Origin: Larix sibirica
Taxonomy: Eukaryota > Streptophyta > Pinopsida > Pinales > Pinaceae
Reading direction: 5' to 3'
Assembly: GCA_004151065.3 (NCBI GenBank)
Contig: NWUY0300022500.1
Coordinates: forward strand, 23,219-53,550
DNA length: 30,332 nucleotides
Shown here: piece by piece, positions 7,408 through 18,720 of the stretch
Layout: each line of letters opens with the position of its first letter
How positions within the stretch are numbered: position 1 is the first letter of the stretch
The notes under the pieces: model-generated
The model's input: only the letters and a program-made list of their open reading frames with translations
Told to the model about the DNA's origin: nothing
Databases searched by the model: none
Position numbers and translations under genes: made by a program

Positions 7408-10260
7408 ATGCGTGAACGAACAATCGACGATATCATTCAAGATTTCATGGCATTGGATTGCAGGAGCTCAAGGTGAGCCACAGGTCTGTCAGGGAGAAGG
7501 TACAGTAGCCCCTCCTGGTTCGTCAAGGACCACACAAAGAAGGACACCACATCCGCGGCGTCAAGAGGCAAGGACCAAGCAAAGAAATGATGCAGGCGCA
7601 TCGACATCTGCAATGCCATCTGGGATGCCAGAGTACATTCCGTGAGGAAGCAATGCAAAACCAGTTCAGGTTCCTAAGAACGCTAAATATTCGCTTGTTA
7701 CACCTAGAGTATCCCAACAGGAGTTCTGCAAGTAGGTGACATGATGGGGAAAGGTGTCGAACTTGAAGTATGCTGACCATGATTTGGCCGACAAGACAAA
7801 GTTCCTAGAATTTGTGAAAGACAAGTATTCATGGATGGTACCTAATGCAGAAGGAGGAGCTGTATCTTAGAGCCGTTAGAATGGGCTTCGGGTTTGGAGA
7901 AATCGGGTCATGTTGGGTCTTTTGAAGATACCACATTTTGGTCGGAGTCCAGAAGCTAATGCTGCGTCAAGCACTGCTCCTTGTGTGTCCATGGTGGATT
8001 CCTTATGGTTAGACAAGAAATTTCGATTGATACAGACCTTGATAGCAAGGATTACCGGTCTTCCAACTCTACGGGTTGGATCCGACACATATTGCTGGGG
8101 AAAGGAGAAAGATCAAGTACTTGCAAATAGAATGAAAGATAAGTACGAGTTAGAGAAGAGAACGGGGCTATGAGGTAGCCTCTATTAAAGATGAGTCTGT
8201 TCGATTTGTGACGAAAATTTTGGCAAGTAAGTTGCTAGGAAGTGTCAGCCAAACCAAGTTCTGGCCTCAGTCATTGCGCTGGCAGAGCAATGTGCCGAAG
8301 GTGTTCAAATGAATGGGCCACATTCCTGCTTAATGAGTTTTTGGAGCATGTCGAGATGCACAAGAAGCAGGTAATCTCTTTCATTATTCCTGGTTGTTGT
8401 TATTGATTCTTTGGTTGCTTGGGAGGAGCCCATAGACTCTCAGTTTGCAGCAGTACGTCGCTTGGTTGTCCTTGTGGTTGTGGTTTGCATCATTATGGGT
8501 TAGTGATAATCCATATAGGTAGAGGGATTCTAATATAATCCTTACATGTATAAGGAAGCTCATTCGTATAATATTAAGAAGGTTCCTCGGAATTGAACCT
8601 CGTGTGGTCGATCTCTTTAAGACATATCTATCTGGTTTAAGGCCACACCACAACATAGTACATTCAAGCTCTATGGATCCAAATCAGGAGTTGTTACCCA
8701 CCCACTTCAAGCTAACGAAGCAAGACATTGGTGAAATCATTAATGAATGGCCAGAGGAATGGAGGGTGCCTGTTCCTCAGGAAGAACTATCTTCAGCTGT
8801 GTGCAGGTTGAAGGTGCGAAGGCTAACAAAATGGCAGAGGAAAAGAAAGGTCAAGCACAACATGGCAAAGGTCTATCCACCACGACAGGAGGAACTGAGG
8901 TGCTAGGTGGAGCAAAAGAAGGCTTACCACAATCACAAGAGCAAGATCGAGAATCGGTGCGACACAGCCTGGCCTTCAGGGAAAAGGAAAAAGAAAGGTC
9001 TCAGAAGCACCAGTAGGAAGGAAAATAAAGAAGGAGGTCATAAGGAGTTCTGCAGTTTTGGCACTGATAGAGGATGATGTGGAGCTGCTAATGGATAGAT
9101 TCAAGGACACAACAGAGGATATTTTGCAAAAAGGTGCAGATGCACACTTAAAGTGTATGGGGGAATTCTAACTCAAATCAATACGCTGCAAGAAGTGTTA
9201 GAAGGAATATGGTTAAACTCCAACCCAAAGGATGCTAGCAGTTGAAAAGGAGGTCGGGTCTCAAGGGTGAGAGGGATCAATGTTGCAAGCTATCTTCAGT
9301 TGCGCAACCCAAAATTGTAACTATACCACCAAAGGCATTGAGATGCCCAAGCAAGAGGTACATGTGAGTGTCGAAGGTTTGAGTTGTATTGATATGCATT
9401 TAGCTAGATATTCCTATGCATACTTTACACACTTTGCATTTAAGCATTGCTAATGAGATCAAGGGAGGAAGAATACAGTTACTAGTCAGATGATGAAGCA
9501 AAATTCGAAATGGGATCAGTTGACTAAAAATGCAAGGGACTTCAAAAAGAGAGGGATGTTGTAGTCGAGCAAAAGGATAGGCTGCAGAAAGCTATTGAGG
9601 AGTTTGTAGCGAAGTTCTGAAGTAGAGATGGCAGAAACAACACCATTGGAGAGCAAATTCTAGCTTGGGGGAAGTCATTAAAGGTTTTAGAACAAGAATC
9701 AGTGATTTGGAAGCACAAGTTGTGCTCAGGACTCCAAAGAAGCGGGATCAACGAGCTGAGCAAGTTAAAGCTTCGTCGAAGGCATTAAGGCCTTAGAGGC
9801 AGAATGTGGAAGCTCTTTGATGAAAGTTCAGGCTTGGAATACTTTGATGGATGATGAGGGTCTGTACGGACATACTGTTAAGTTGGAAAGTGTGCAGTCT
9901 AGAGTGCAAGCTAAAGGATGTCATCAACACTCCACCACAAGAACGAATGACGAAGGTAGCTGAGAATAAGAGCTACAAGCGAAATTAATCAGTTAAGAGA
10001 AGACCAAGAGGCGAAGCCAATAGGTAGAGTATCTGCAGAATGAAGCGGTTCAAGTATCTGACATTATTCGAGGAGCATGAGAGATAAAGGCACAGTCAAG
10101 CTAGTTGAAGAACAAGTTCAGGGAGTATATATGCGCAGCTAGTCGAGGATACTAGCAGAAAAAAGGAAAGTGAAGGATATTTCGTCTCAATGAAGGACAA
10201 GTATGATCAGTTTTTGATGAGTGGAAGCAACCACAGACCAACAGTAAAGTGGCTTGGGAC
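7408..10260 (+). pseudogene. ORF3 of the retrotransposon (env position), first copy, broken
   Basis: The start MRERTIDDIIQDFM at 7408 is shared with the other copies. In order: a basic Arg/Lys-rich segment near 7520-7600 (TTQRRTPHPRRQEARTKQRN); a conserved globular block from about 7700 to 8810, including LIARITGLPT at about 8040, MKDKYELEK at about 8130, and KQDIGEIINEWPEEWRVPVP at about 8719; then from about 9540 to 10230 a Glu/Lys/Leu/Gln-rich coiled coil. I see no signal peptide or membrane span, so it is not a typical envelope. Related ORFs occur downstream of pol in plant gypsy elements, but the function is unknown. Many stops and shifts are present. Confidence 0.6.
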
Positions 10261-10271
10261 GAGCCACATCT

Positions 10272-10285
10272 GAGTGTTGGGGGCT
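10272..10285 (+). other. Polypurine-tract-like segment before LTR B
   Basis: GAGTGTTGGGGGCT abuts the LTR start and is identical before LTR C. It is G-rich but interrupted by pyrimidines, so it is a weak match to a plus-strand primer. Confidence 0.4.
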
Positions 10286-11171
10286 TGTTGGGCTGGGAAA
10301 GTTTTGGTGCAGTTTGTTAACCAGTTTTGGTATGAACAGAGACAGGAAGAAGTGGTCCCGAAAGAGGATTGACTCCATGAAGCGACCGAAGAATAAGGAG
10401 CGAAGGGCATTTGACTTCATCAACAACGAAGTTAGTTGAGAGCAGTTACATTTTTTGTCCACTTACATTAATGAGTCTAAGTAGTGGGAGCAGGGAGGGC
10501 TATGAATAAGTCCTATATATATGTAATGGGTTGGGAATTTTGGGTTGGTTAGACAAGGGAGAGAGAGCATATAGTTTTTCCATATGTACTGAAGAAAGCT
10601 ATTTTTTATATTTTGATGTATAAGCGAGTTGCAAGAGGTTGTAGTGATCTGCAAGCTTAGTGCGTAGATCTTTGTAATGAGGAGAGAAATTATGTGGTTG
10701 TGTGCGCAGACATGAAGTGCTAATTTTGTTGCAACTCATGAATAAGAATATGCTTCCGTGGTTTTTCCCGTCTTGGGTTTCCACGTAATTTCTGGTGTTC
10801 ATGTGTGTGTATGATTGATGTGTGTTCAATTTACTTTTATGTTGCTATGCATTATATTGATATAATGATTTAATAGTACATGAGGAGTAATTTAGCCAGC
10901 TGCGGATCTATTACATAACTTGATGATCTTGATATGTTTGCTTTACATGGTCTATGGGAAATATTGGTTGTTCTGTCGGAGCTATAAAATGCTAGATGCT
11001 GTAGATTTTGGTCATTCTCCTTTGCTGCTGCAGAAACCTGGTTCCTGCAGTTCCCATAGGTACCTCGGGTGAGATGTCGCTTGTTCTCAGGTGATGTTGA
11101 AAGGGTCGGTATCGTGGGGTTTGTTGGTGAATAGTTTAGTGGACCTGGGTTGAACTATAGATAGGCCAACA
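10286..11171 (+). repeat. LTR B (internal, shared LTR)
   Basis: The 886-bp repeat begins TGTTGGGC and ends GGCCAACA, with TG...CA ends. It aligns over its whole length with LTR C, with roughly one difference in five in the 3' part. ORF3 and the G-rich tract lie before it and a primer site after it. It therefore serves as the 3' LTR of the first unit and the 5' LTR of the second. Confidence 0.9.
10514..10523 (+). promoter_or_regulatory. LTR B TATA box
   Basis: TATATATATG lies in the same context as in LTR A and precedes a short GA-run. It is the likely promoter for the second unit when it was active. Confidence 0.5.
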
Positions 11172-11173
11172 AA

Positions 11174-11195
11174 TGGTAATGTTGCCAGTACTGGG
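11174..11195 (+). other. Primer binding site, degenerate tRNA-Asp type
   Basis: Two bases after the LTR end comes TGGTAATGTTGCCAGTACTG. The spaced TGG and GTTGCC match the layout of the tRNA-Asp site used by many plant Athila/Tat-like elements, with several substitutions. The position supports the LTR boundary. The tRNA assignment is tentative. Confidence 0.45.
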
Positions 11196-11199
11196 ATCT

Positions 11200-12115
11200 A
11201 TGTCGAAGGGGATGTGGCATCCATCTAAGCCTGAGATTTAGAATTGGATCGACAAGAATTTGAAGAAATTTGTCGAAGAACAAAATAAAAATCCACTCTT
11301 GAGTTGGAAGGATTGGTTAGGTAAGTATGTCTTTTCAGATATGTATGAAGTTTTCTTTGGAGAATTTCCCATTTTATTAACTGAGTGGTTTTCAAGGTTA
11401 ACTCTACAAAAGAGGTGTTTTAAGGGGGTGTGCCTGCAATTTGGACCCTTGAATTAGTTCGGGCCCTTAAAGGAGTTAACAATAAGATTTCACGTGCTGT
11501 TGATTATTGGTTGGATAGTATGCTGGAAGTTTACATTACAAATTTTGTTGTAGACACCATGAGGTCTTACAGTGCCATTGAATGAGAAATTTTCTAAGGT
11601 CCATGAGGTAAGTACCTAAGATCCTTAAACTAGTGGCTTAAAATGTTGCTTTGGGAAAAAGGGGTTATGCGGATGGAATCTAAGGAGTAAACTATTTGTG
11701 CACGGTGGACCTGGGTGTCGAAGAGAGGATGGTATGGATCAAGATTAAAAAGGGACTGAGTTGAGATGATAAGGGAAGAATAAAGTGAGACAGATGAAGA
11801 GTGTGGTGTACTATGAAGTGGGAGAAGACTCCAGTCATATAAGAGAAGGAAGACTGCGACGGAAGAAGAGGGTGACAGTGAGGCTGGAGGACGGATGTAC
11901 AACCCTATAACACAACTTGAGGAATCATCTTATGATATAAAGGGGACCGAAGAGGAAAATTACTAGTTCATCCAAGAAGAAGAATCATACGATTGATCAC
12001 AGACCAGACACTTTGACATATCTACATCCCCGTGCGTAGCTTCAGAAGTTGAGGTAAGAGACAATAATTTATCATATAATAGTCTATACAAACTAGTCAT
12101 AATAGTAGTAGTAGC
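11200..12115 (+). pseudogene. Leader ORF / gag N-terminal region
   Basis: An ATG at 11200 starts just after the primer site: MSKGMWHPSKPEI, a TAG, then in the same frame KNLKKFVEEQNKNPLLSW, KDWLGKYVFSDMYEVFF and a stop at 11455. After shifts, an acidic stretch around 11860-11960 (ATEEEGDSEAGG, LEESSYDIKGTEEENY) leads to the Ser-rich start of the gag core. I do not recognise a domain. It is probably the N-terminus of the gag precursor. Confidence 0.5.
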
Positions 12116-13330
12116 TTGAATAGTACTTCAACTAGTAATAAAGTTTCAACTGTCAGTTCTCTAGTACTAAGTCAGATGGTACCTATAAGAAACATAATGG
12201 CTAGGGATGATATGAAGTTACCCATTTTCCATGGGAATGGATCGAAATATCCATACCAACACTGGTTTTTGTGTGAAGCTATTTGGAAAGTTAAACAACT
12301 GCAAGATGAGGATGTGAAAAGAGTCTAGCTAATTATGACCATCTAGGGCCATGCTTTAGACTGGTTCATGAAGTTTGCGAATGTACATGTTGGGAGTGCA
12401 CAAAAAACATTAGCACATATTAAGGCCACATTAAAAGATGAGTTCCAAAAACCAAAATCTGAGTCACAATGCATTACTGAGCTTAAGAAAATTAAACAGT
12501 CATTGTCTGAGTCCATATGGGACTTCGACCAGAGGTTCAAGAAATTGATGACTGGTGTATGTTTCCAAATGACATATGTTCAACACAAGGAATGGTTCAT
12601 AGTCGCTTTGTTACCACATATTAGAGTTCCACTTATGCAACAGAATATTGCGACGCAGATCGAGACTCTTGAATTAGCTATGAATCTGGAGGCATCACCT
12701 GTAGGAGAAACTAGAACAGGTATGGTCCAAATCCAGTCACAACTAGCAAAGGTATCACTACAAATTGAATATATTAAGAAAGGGAAATATAAAAGAGAAG
12801 AAGTTTGGTGCACAAGGTGTAAATCAGAAGGCCATTCTAAGGATCAGTGTCCAGTATTCCAGGAATACCTAAATACGAGGGATCCTAATCCGTTAAATCG
12901 GGGAACTAGATTCCGTTGTAGGATCTGTCAAACTAGGGGACATCGACTAAAGGAATGCTACATGTTGCAAAAAATTGTAAGTACTCCCCAAAAATTATTC
13001 TGTAAATTCTATAGATTAGTTGGTCATGATGAAAAATATTACTAGGAATATCATTTACTCTCAAAACGTACAACCAATGCCTATTGAAAGAAAGGGGAAG
13101 AGCAAGGTGAAGGGAGTGGTATGCATTTCCAATAGAAAAGATGTGGCCAATTAATCTGTTACAATTGTGTTTAGCCAGGACATTTCAGTAGAGATTTCCT
13201 AAACCCATGTTCGACATGCACATATTGTATAGAATTGGATCATACCATTGAATACTTCCCACAACTAATAGCAAAGTGGCAAGAGAAAGGGAAACAAAAC
13301 GAGAATCAGAATGTTTAGAATATATCAATG
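12116..13330 (+). pseudogene. Gag with array of five CCHC zinc knuckles, broken
   Basis: A Ser/Thr-rich start is followed by a capsid-like domain: DDMKLPIFHGNGS, WFLCEAIWKVKQLQDED, ALDWFMKF, then LKDEFQKPKSE and WDFDQRFKKLM. Two intact CX2CX4HX4C knuckles lie at 12809-12852 and 12917-12958. Three more in the same frame have lost one or two ligands: 13001-13042, 13157-13198 and 13217-13258. Gag packages the element RNA into cytoplasmic particles, with the knuckles binding nucleic acid. In-frame stops occur at 12326, 12344, 13043 and within knuckle 4. Confidence 0.8.
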
Positions 13331-13460
13331 GAACCAAGAGAGAGACCATCCATTTTCGTTGTAGTTACAAGAGGATTTGTGACAGGAGCTGACAAGGGAA
13401 TACATGATAACCACCACGATCTTAGAGTTAGACCCGTAGTGTAGTGCCCTACTATGTTCG

Positions 13461-14191
13461 ATGTCTAGAAAGAGAAAGAGACATTTGTTAAAGCAAGGGA
13501 GAATTTACTATGACACACAAGGGACCTTCGACATCCGATTCATCACAGTATATGATAAATTCCATACCTATGACATGCCGCTTTGTTATGATCGCTCAGT
13601 TCCAAGAGGACCTCAAGGAAAGGTATGTGCGCTGAATTTTTTTTTGAAGAGTTGTCTAGATTTAAATAAGGATGAAGAATCATTAAGGAAACTACATAAT
13701 TTATTTGAAAAAAGGGTAGAATTACAACCTACTCAAGAAAGGGTTGTAAATAATTTACAAAGGAACAAAAAAATAGGAAGGGAAATGAGGCTCAATGCAC
13801 AGATTGAGGACTCTGACATGGATTTTATTATTCTAGATATGGGATCAGATGTGAATATCATCATGAAGCAGACTTGGGAACATATGGGGAAACCTAAGCT
13901 AGTGTGGTCACATGTTTAGTTAAGATTGGATATCAACTGAAAGTGATTCGACTTGGAAGAATGGAATGCGTTCCTGACTAATTGGAGGGATTGCAAAGCT
14001 TTGCAGACTTTGAAGTTATAGAGATAGTTGATGATACTAGTCCATATCCTGCATTACTTGGTATAGATTGGGCTATTGAAAACCAAGCCATCATACATCT
14101 GAAGAAGTGGATTAGGGAACATTATATTTTTTTCACCATTAGATCCATTGGAGGGTCCAAGGTATATTGTAGTTGTAAAAGAAGAAGATGA
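13461..14191 (+). pseudogene. Aspartic protease, unit copy 1
   Basis: A linker ends KKIGREMRLNAQIED. The protease core follows with FIILDMGSD at 13824-13850, in which the usual D[T/S]G is DMG, then TWEHMGKPKLVW, FADFEVIEIVDD and PALLGIDWA, ending IIHLKK. Such proteases cleave the gag-pol precursor. Stops at 13917 and 13979 break the frame. From 13772 on it appears identical to 16476 onward. Confidence 0.75.
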
Positions 14192-15080
14192 TGTCTGATA
14201 TTTAGAAAATATTTACAACATAACTTCAAGAGTGGATGACTATGTAAATCCCACAACATATGGTACATTGAGATGGTGAAGGATTAGTTCATGTTCATCA
14301 TATTTTGACGAAGCATTGGAAAATTGGCAAACTAGACTACATGAAGTGTCAATGAGGAGGTGTGCTCGTATTACAAATTTAGTATGCCGGGCTGGTACGA
14401 AGGTATGTGATCTCCCTACTTACGAGGGGTTACCTAATTTAGATGAGTTTATTATCAATTTTGAACTTAAGATACCTAAATAGTAACTATTGCTAGCCTT
14501 GGATGTAGCACTAAAGGCTACCCTACCAAAGTGGTGGACTATCCATAAGGAATATATACAAGGTTGGATGCGGTGTCAAAGGCTAATGGAGATTAGGTTC
14601 GGAGAAGGGATTCCAAATGTCAGAACAAAGTATGATGGGATAACTAGTCCTGTGGAGCATTTGGTAACATGTACTAATATATGGAGGGATATACCTAAGA
14701 AGGAGTGGGTCCATATGTTTATCCATACGTTGGATACTATACCTAGAAACTGTTATATTTCCCTAGAGATTCGATGAGGTACATCATATTGGGATGATCT
14801 GGATATAAATTTTAGGAGAACATTTAGCTATGAAGATTATGATCCAACAGTGGATGCGGCATTACAAGTCAGTAAGGATAAAATATTTAAAGACGTAGTG
14901 GTACCACTATCTGAGACGCCACAATGGACTACAACAATTGAATGAGCTTTAGAATGATACAACATTACTGGGGTCCCAAATGATGATCTGAGAGATGTGC
15001 ATATCCCAGAAACAGAAGGAAGCCAAAATTTGGAGGGATCTAAGATTGCATCTGATAAATTCTTATAGCCCTTGAAGATG
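14192..15080 (+). pseudogene. Second gag-like domain between protease and RT, copy 1
   Basis: The frame reads ALDVALKATLPKWWTIHK, GWMRCQRLMEIRFGE, KYDGITSPVEHLVTC, IWRDIPKKEWVHMFIHTLD and SYWDDLDINFRRTF. The pattern of a Trp-rich helix followed by F-(I)-H-T-L and W-x2-L-x4-F resembles retrotransposon gag capsid domains rather than any pol enzyme. It lies after the protease and before RT, where gypsy pol normally has only a linker. It ends with the linker VNIGSKEHPKF. Stops and shifts are present. Confidence 0.55.
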
Positions 15081-16308
15081 AAGAGAGTAAATATTGGCTC
15101 AAAAGAACATCCTAAATTTTCTAATATTGGATATTATTGGGATGATGAGACCGTCAGAAAACTAACTTATTTATTGTATGAATATCAAGACTTATTTCCT
15201 ACTAAGTTTTCATAAATGAAAGGTATTGTTGGGGATTTGGGAGATCCCACTGAATCCTTATGCAAAACCCGTCAAACAGAGACCTTATAGGTTGAACCCT
15301 AGGTATAAGGAAAAGGTAAAAGCTTAAATTCAAAGAATGTTAGAAGATGGAATCATTGGACCTGTTGAAGAATCTAAGTGGATTAGTCTAATGGTTGTTC
15401 AAGACAAGAAAACTAGTGAAATTTGAATCTGTGTAGACTTGAGAAAATTAAATGATGTAAGTTTGCATGACCCTTTCCCTACACCTTTTACGGATGAAGT
15501 GTTAGAAAATTTTGGTGGTCAAGAGGCTTATTCATTCATTGATGGGTTTTCTAGCTACCACCAAATTAGGATTGCTAAGGAGGATCGACATAAAACCACA
15601 TTTGCTACAAAATGGGGATGTTATCAGTATACAGTGATGCCATTTGGTTTAAAGAATGCCCCGGATATATTTTCTAGAGTGGTTGTTGTGGCATTTAAGG
15701 AATTCATTCATAAATTTCTGGAGGTATATTTTGATGATTGGACGGTTTATGGGTTGTTAAAGAATCACGTTAAGAACCTGAGGTTGATTTCAAATCATTG
15801 TAGACAATATCAAATATCTTTAAGCCTGAAGAAATGTGTTTTATGCACTCCATTTGGTATATTGGTGGGACATGTAGTTTGTAAACAAGGCCTATTGATG
15901 GACCCTGCAAATATAGCTATCATAGTAGACCTGCCACCTTGGACATCAGTGCGATAATTGAGAACCACTTTGGGACATATAGGTTACTATAGGAAATTTA
16001 TTAAATGATATGTGCAGATTATAGCATCGATAGAGATGTTGTTAAAGAAATATATTAAGTTCCAGTGGAATGAAGAATGTCAACAAAGTCTTGAAACATT
16101 AAAAGAAAACATGGTGACGACACCTATTTTGGTATTTCCATATTGGCAAAAGGAGTTCCATGTACATGTCAATGCTTCATCCATTGCTTTAGGCATTGTC
16201 CTTGCTCAACCTGGAGAAGGGTCTATCGACCATCCTATTGTGTTCGCTAGCAGGAAATTATCTACAACAGAAAGAAATTATACTATGATAGAAAGGGAAG
16301 GATTAGCN
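15081..16308 (+). pseudogene. Reverse transcriptase and start of RNase H, copy 1
   Basis: RT opens RPYRLNPRYKEKVK and WISLMVVQDKKTSEI, continues ICVDLRKLNDVSLHDPFPTP, FIDGFSSYHQI and VMPFGLKNAP, and has the catalytic YFDD at 15727-15738. The connection FQWNEECQQSLETLKE leads into RNase H (HVHVNASSIALGIVLAQP). Here the first catalytic Asp is Asn (16171). The unit ends abruptly at the N at 16308 in the middle of RNase H. Stops at 15424 and 15955 disrupt it. Confidence 0.85.
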
Positions 16309-16895
16309 GAGGAAGACACAGGTACTTCTGTTGCGCAGTTCCTATAGAGCTGCATGAAGTTATTAAAGAGCACAAATGTTGTGGTACAATTAGAAAAAAT
16401 ATTGATCCAGTATGAACCACACAGCGAGAAGGAGACTGTCGATGGCGCAGTTCATAACATTAGGAGCCACAAAAGAATAGGAAGGGAAATGAGGCTCAAT
16501 GCACAGATTGAGGACTCTGACATGGATTTTATTATTCTAGATATGGGATCAGATGTGAATATCATCATGAAGCAGACTTGGGAACATATGGGGAAACCTA
16601 AGCTAGTGTGGTCACATGTTTAGTTAAGATTGGATATCAACTGAAAGTGATTCGACTTGGAAGAATGGAATGCGTTCCTGACTAATTGGAGGGATTGCAA
16701 AGCTTTGCAGACTTTGAAGTTATAGAGATAGTTGATGATACTAGTCCATATCCTGCATTACTTGGTATAGATTGGGCTATTGAAAACCAAGCCATCATAC
16801 ATCTGAAGAAGTGGATTAGGGAACATTATATTTTTTTCACCATTAGATCCATTGGAGGGTCCAAGGTATATTGTAGTTGTAAAAGAAGAAGATGA
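16309..16895 (+). pseudogene. Pre-protease linker and aspartic protease, unit copy 2
   Basis: After the N, the sequence restarts upstream of protease with a linker (VVQLEKILIQYEPHSEKE) that differs from the copy 1 linker. From 16476 it becomes apparently identical to 13772 onward. The protease core DMGSD begins at 16540. The jump from RNase H back to protease means this belongs to a second pol copy. Confidence 0.75.
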
Positions 16896-17790
16896 TGTCT
16901 GATATTTAGAAAATATTTACAACATAACTTCAAGAGTGGATGACTATGTAAATCCCACAACATATGGTACATTGAGATGGTGAAGGATTAGTTCATGTTC
17001 ATCATATTTTGACGAAGCATTGGAAAATTGGCAAACTAGACTACATGAAGTGTCAATGAGGAGGTGTGCTCGTATTACAAATTTAGTATGCCGGGCTGGT
17101 ACGAAGGTATGTGATCTCCCTACTTACGAGGGGTTACCTAATTTAGATGAGTTTATTATCAATTTTGAACTTAAGATACCTAAATAGTAACTATTGCTAG
17201 CCTTGGATGTAGCACTAAAGGCTACCCTACCAAAGTGGTGGACTATCCATAAGGAATATATACAAGGTTGGATGCGGTGTCAAAGGCTAATGGAGATTAG
17301 GTTCGGAGAAGGGATTCCAAATGTCAGAACAAAGTATGATGGGATAACTAGTCCTGTGGAGCATTTGGTAACATGTACTAATATATGGAGGGATATACCT
17401 AAGAAGGAGTGGGTCCATATGTTTATCCATACACTGGATACTATACCTAGAAACTAGTATATTTCCTTGAAGCTTCGATGAGGTACAACATATTGGGATG
17501 ATTTGGCTATACAGTTTAGGATAACATTCAACTATGAAGATGATGATCCAATAGTGGATGTAGAATTACAAGTCATTAAGGCTAAAATCTTTGAAGAGGT
17601 ACTAGTACCACTATTTGAGATGCCACAATGGATTGCGACAATTGAACAATCTTTAGAATGTGACAACATTATTGGGGACACAAATGATGATCTCAAAGAT
17701 GTGCATATTCCAGAAATAGAAGGAATTCAAAATTTGGAGGGACCTGAGATTTCATATGATAAATTATTACAGCACTTGAAGACAAAATAG
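16896..17790 (+). pseudogene. Second gag-like domain between protease and RT, copy 2
   Basis: It has the same order as the 14192-15080 copy and appears identical to it up to 17432. It diverges after that and continues in a better-kept frame (17503-17790): FRITFNYEDDDPIVDVELQ, EVLVPLFEMPQW and DLKDVHIPEIEGIQNLEGPE. Its presence in two diverged copies shows the arrangement is a family trait, not a local accident. Confidence 0.55.
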
Positions 17791-18720
17791 GTAAATATTG
17801 GCTCAAAAGAACATCCTAAATTTGCTAATATTGGAAATTATTAGGATGATGAGACTGTCACCAAACTAATTGATTTATTGCATGAATATCAAGACTTATT
17901 TCCTACTAAGTTTTTAGAAAGGAAAGGTCTTGTTGGGGATTTGGGAGAAATGCAGATTCCATTGAATCGTGATGAAAAACACATCAAACAAAGACCTTAT
18001 AGGTTGAACCCTAGGTATAAAGAAAAGGTAAAATATGAGATTCAACGAATGTTAGAAGCATGAATCATTGAACCTATCGAATAATCTGAATGGATTAGTC
18101 CAATGGTAGTTCAAGACAAAAAAACTAGTGAAATTTGAATCTGTGTAGACTTAAGAAAATTGAATGATGCAAGTTTGTGTGATCCCTTCCATGCACCTTT
18201 TACGGATGAAGTGTTAGAAAATGTTGGTGGTCAAGAGGATTATTCATTCACTAATGGGTTTTCTGGATACCACCAGATCATGATAGCTAAGGGGGATCAA
18301 CATAAAACCAAATTTGCTACAAAATGGGGATGTTACTAGTATACGATGATGCAATTTAGTTTAAAAAATGCCCCAGCTAAATTCTCTAGTGTAGTTGTCG
18401 TAGCGTTTAAGGAGTTCATTCATAAATTTTTGGAGGTATATTTTGATGATTGGACGGTCTATGGGTTGTTAAAAAGTCACATTAAGAACCTGATTTTTAT
18501 GTTAGATCATTGTAGACAATATAAAATATCTTTAAACCCAAAGAAATGTGTTTTTTGCGCTCCATTTGGCATATTGTTGGGACATTTAGTTTGCAAATAG
18601 GGCCTGTTGATGGACCCTGCGAAGATAACTATCATAGTAGACCTGCCACCTCCGACATTAGTATAACAATTGAGAACCACTATGGGACATACATGTTACT
18701 ATAGGAAATTTATTAAAGGA
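17791..18720 (+). pseudogene. Reverse transcriptase, copy 2
   Basis: Segments match copy 1: HEYQDLFPTKF, RPYRLNPRYKEKVKYEI, WISPMVVQDKKTSEI, DLRKLNDASL and LKNAPAKFSSVVVVAFKEF, with YFDD at 18439-18450. Stops at 17788, 18061, 18139 and 18598 and several substitutions in conserved blocks make it inactive. Confidence 0.85.

Noticed and set aside
7408-10260. Envelope glycoprotein call for ORF3
   Set aside because: The position fits, but there is no signal peptide, no transmembrane segment and no Cys-rich ectodomain; the end is a soluble coiled coil.
11630-11902. Minus-strand ORF of 90 codons rich in Ser and Pro
   Set aside because: It is the complement of the acidic Glu/Gly-rich gag leader on the plus strand.
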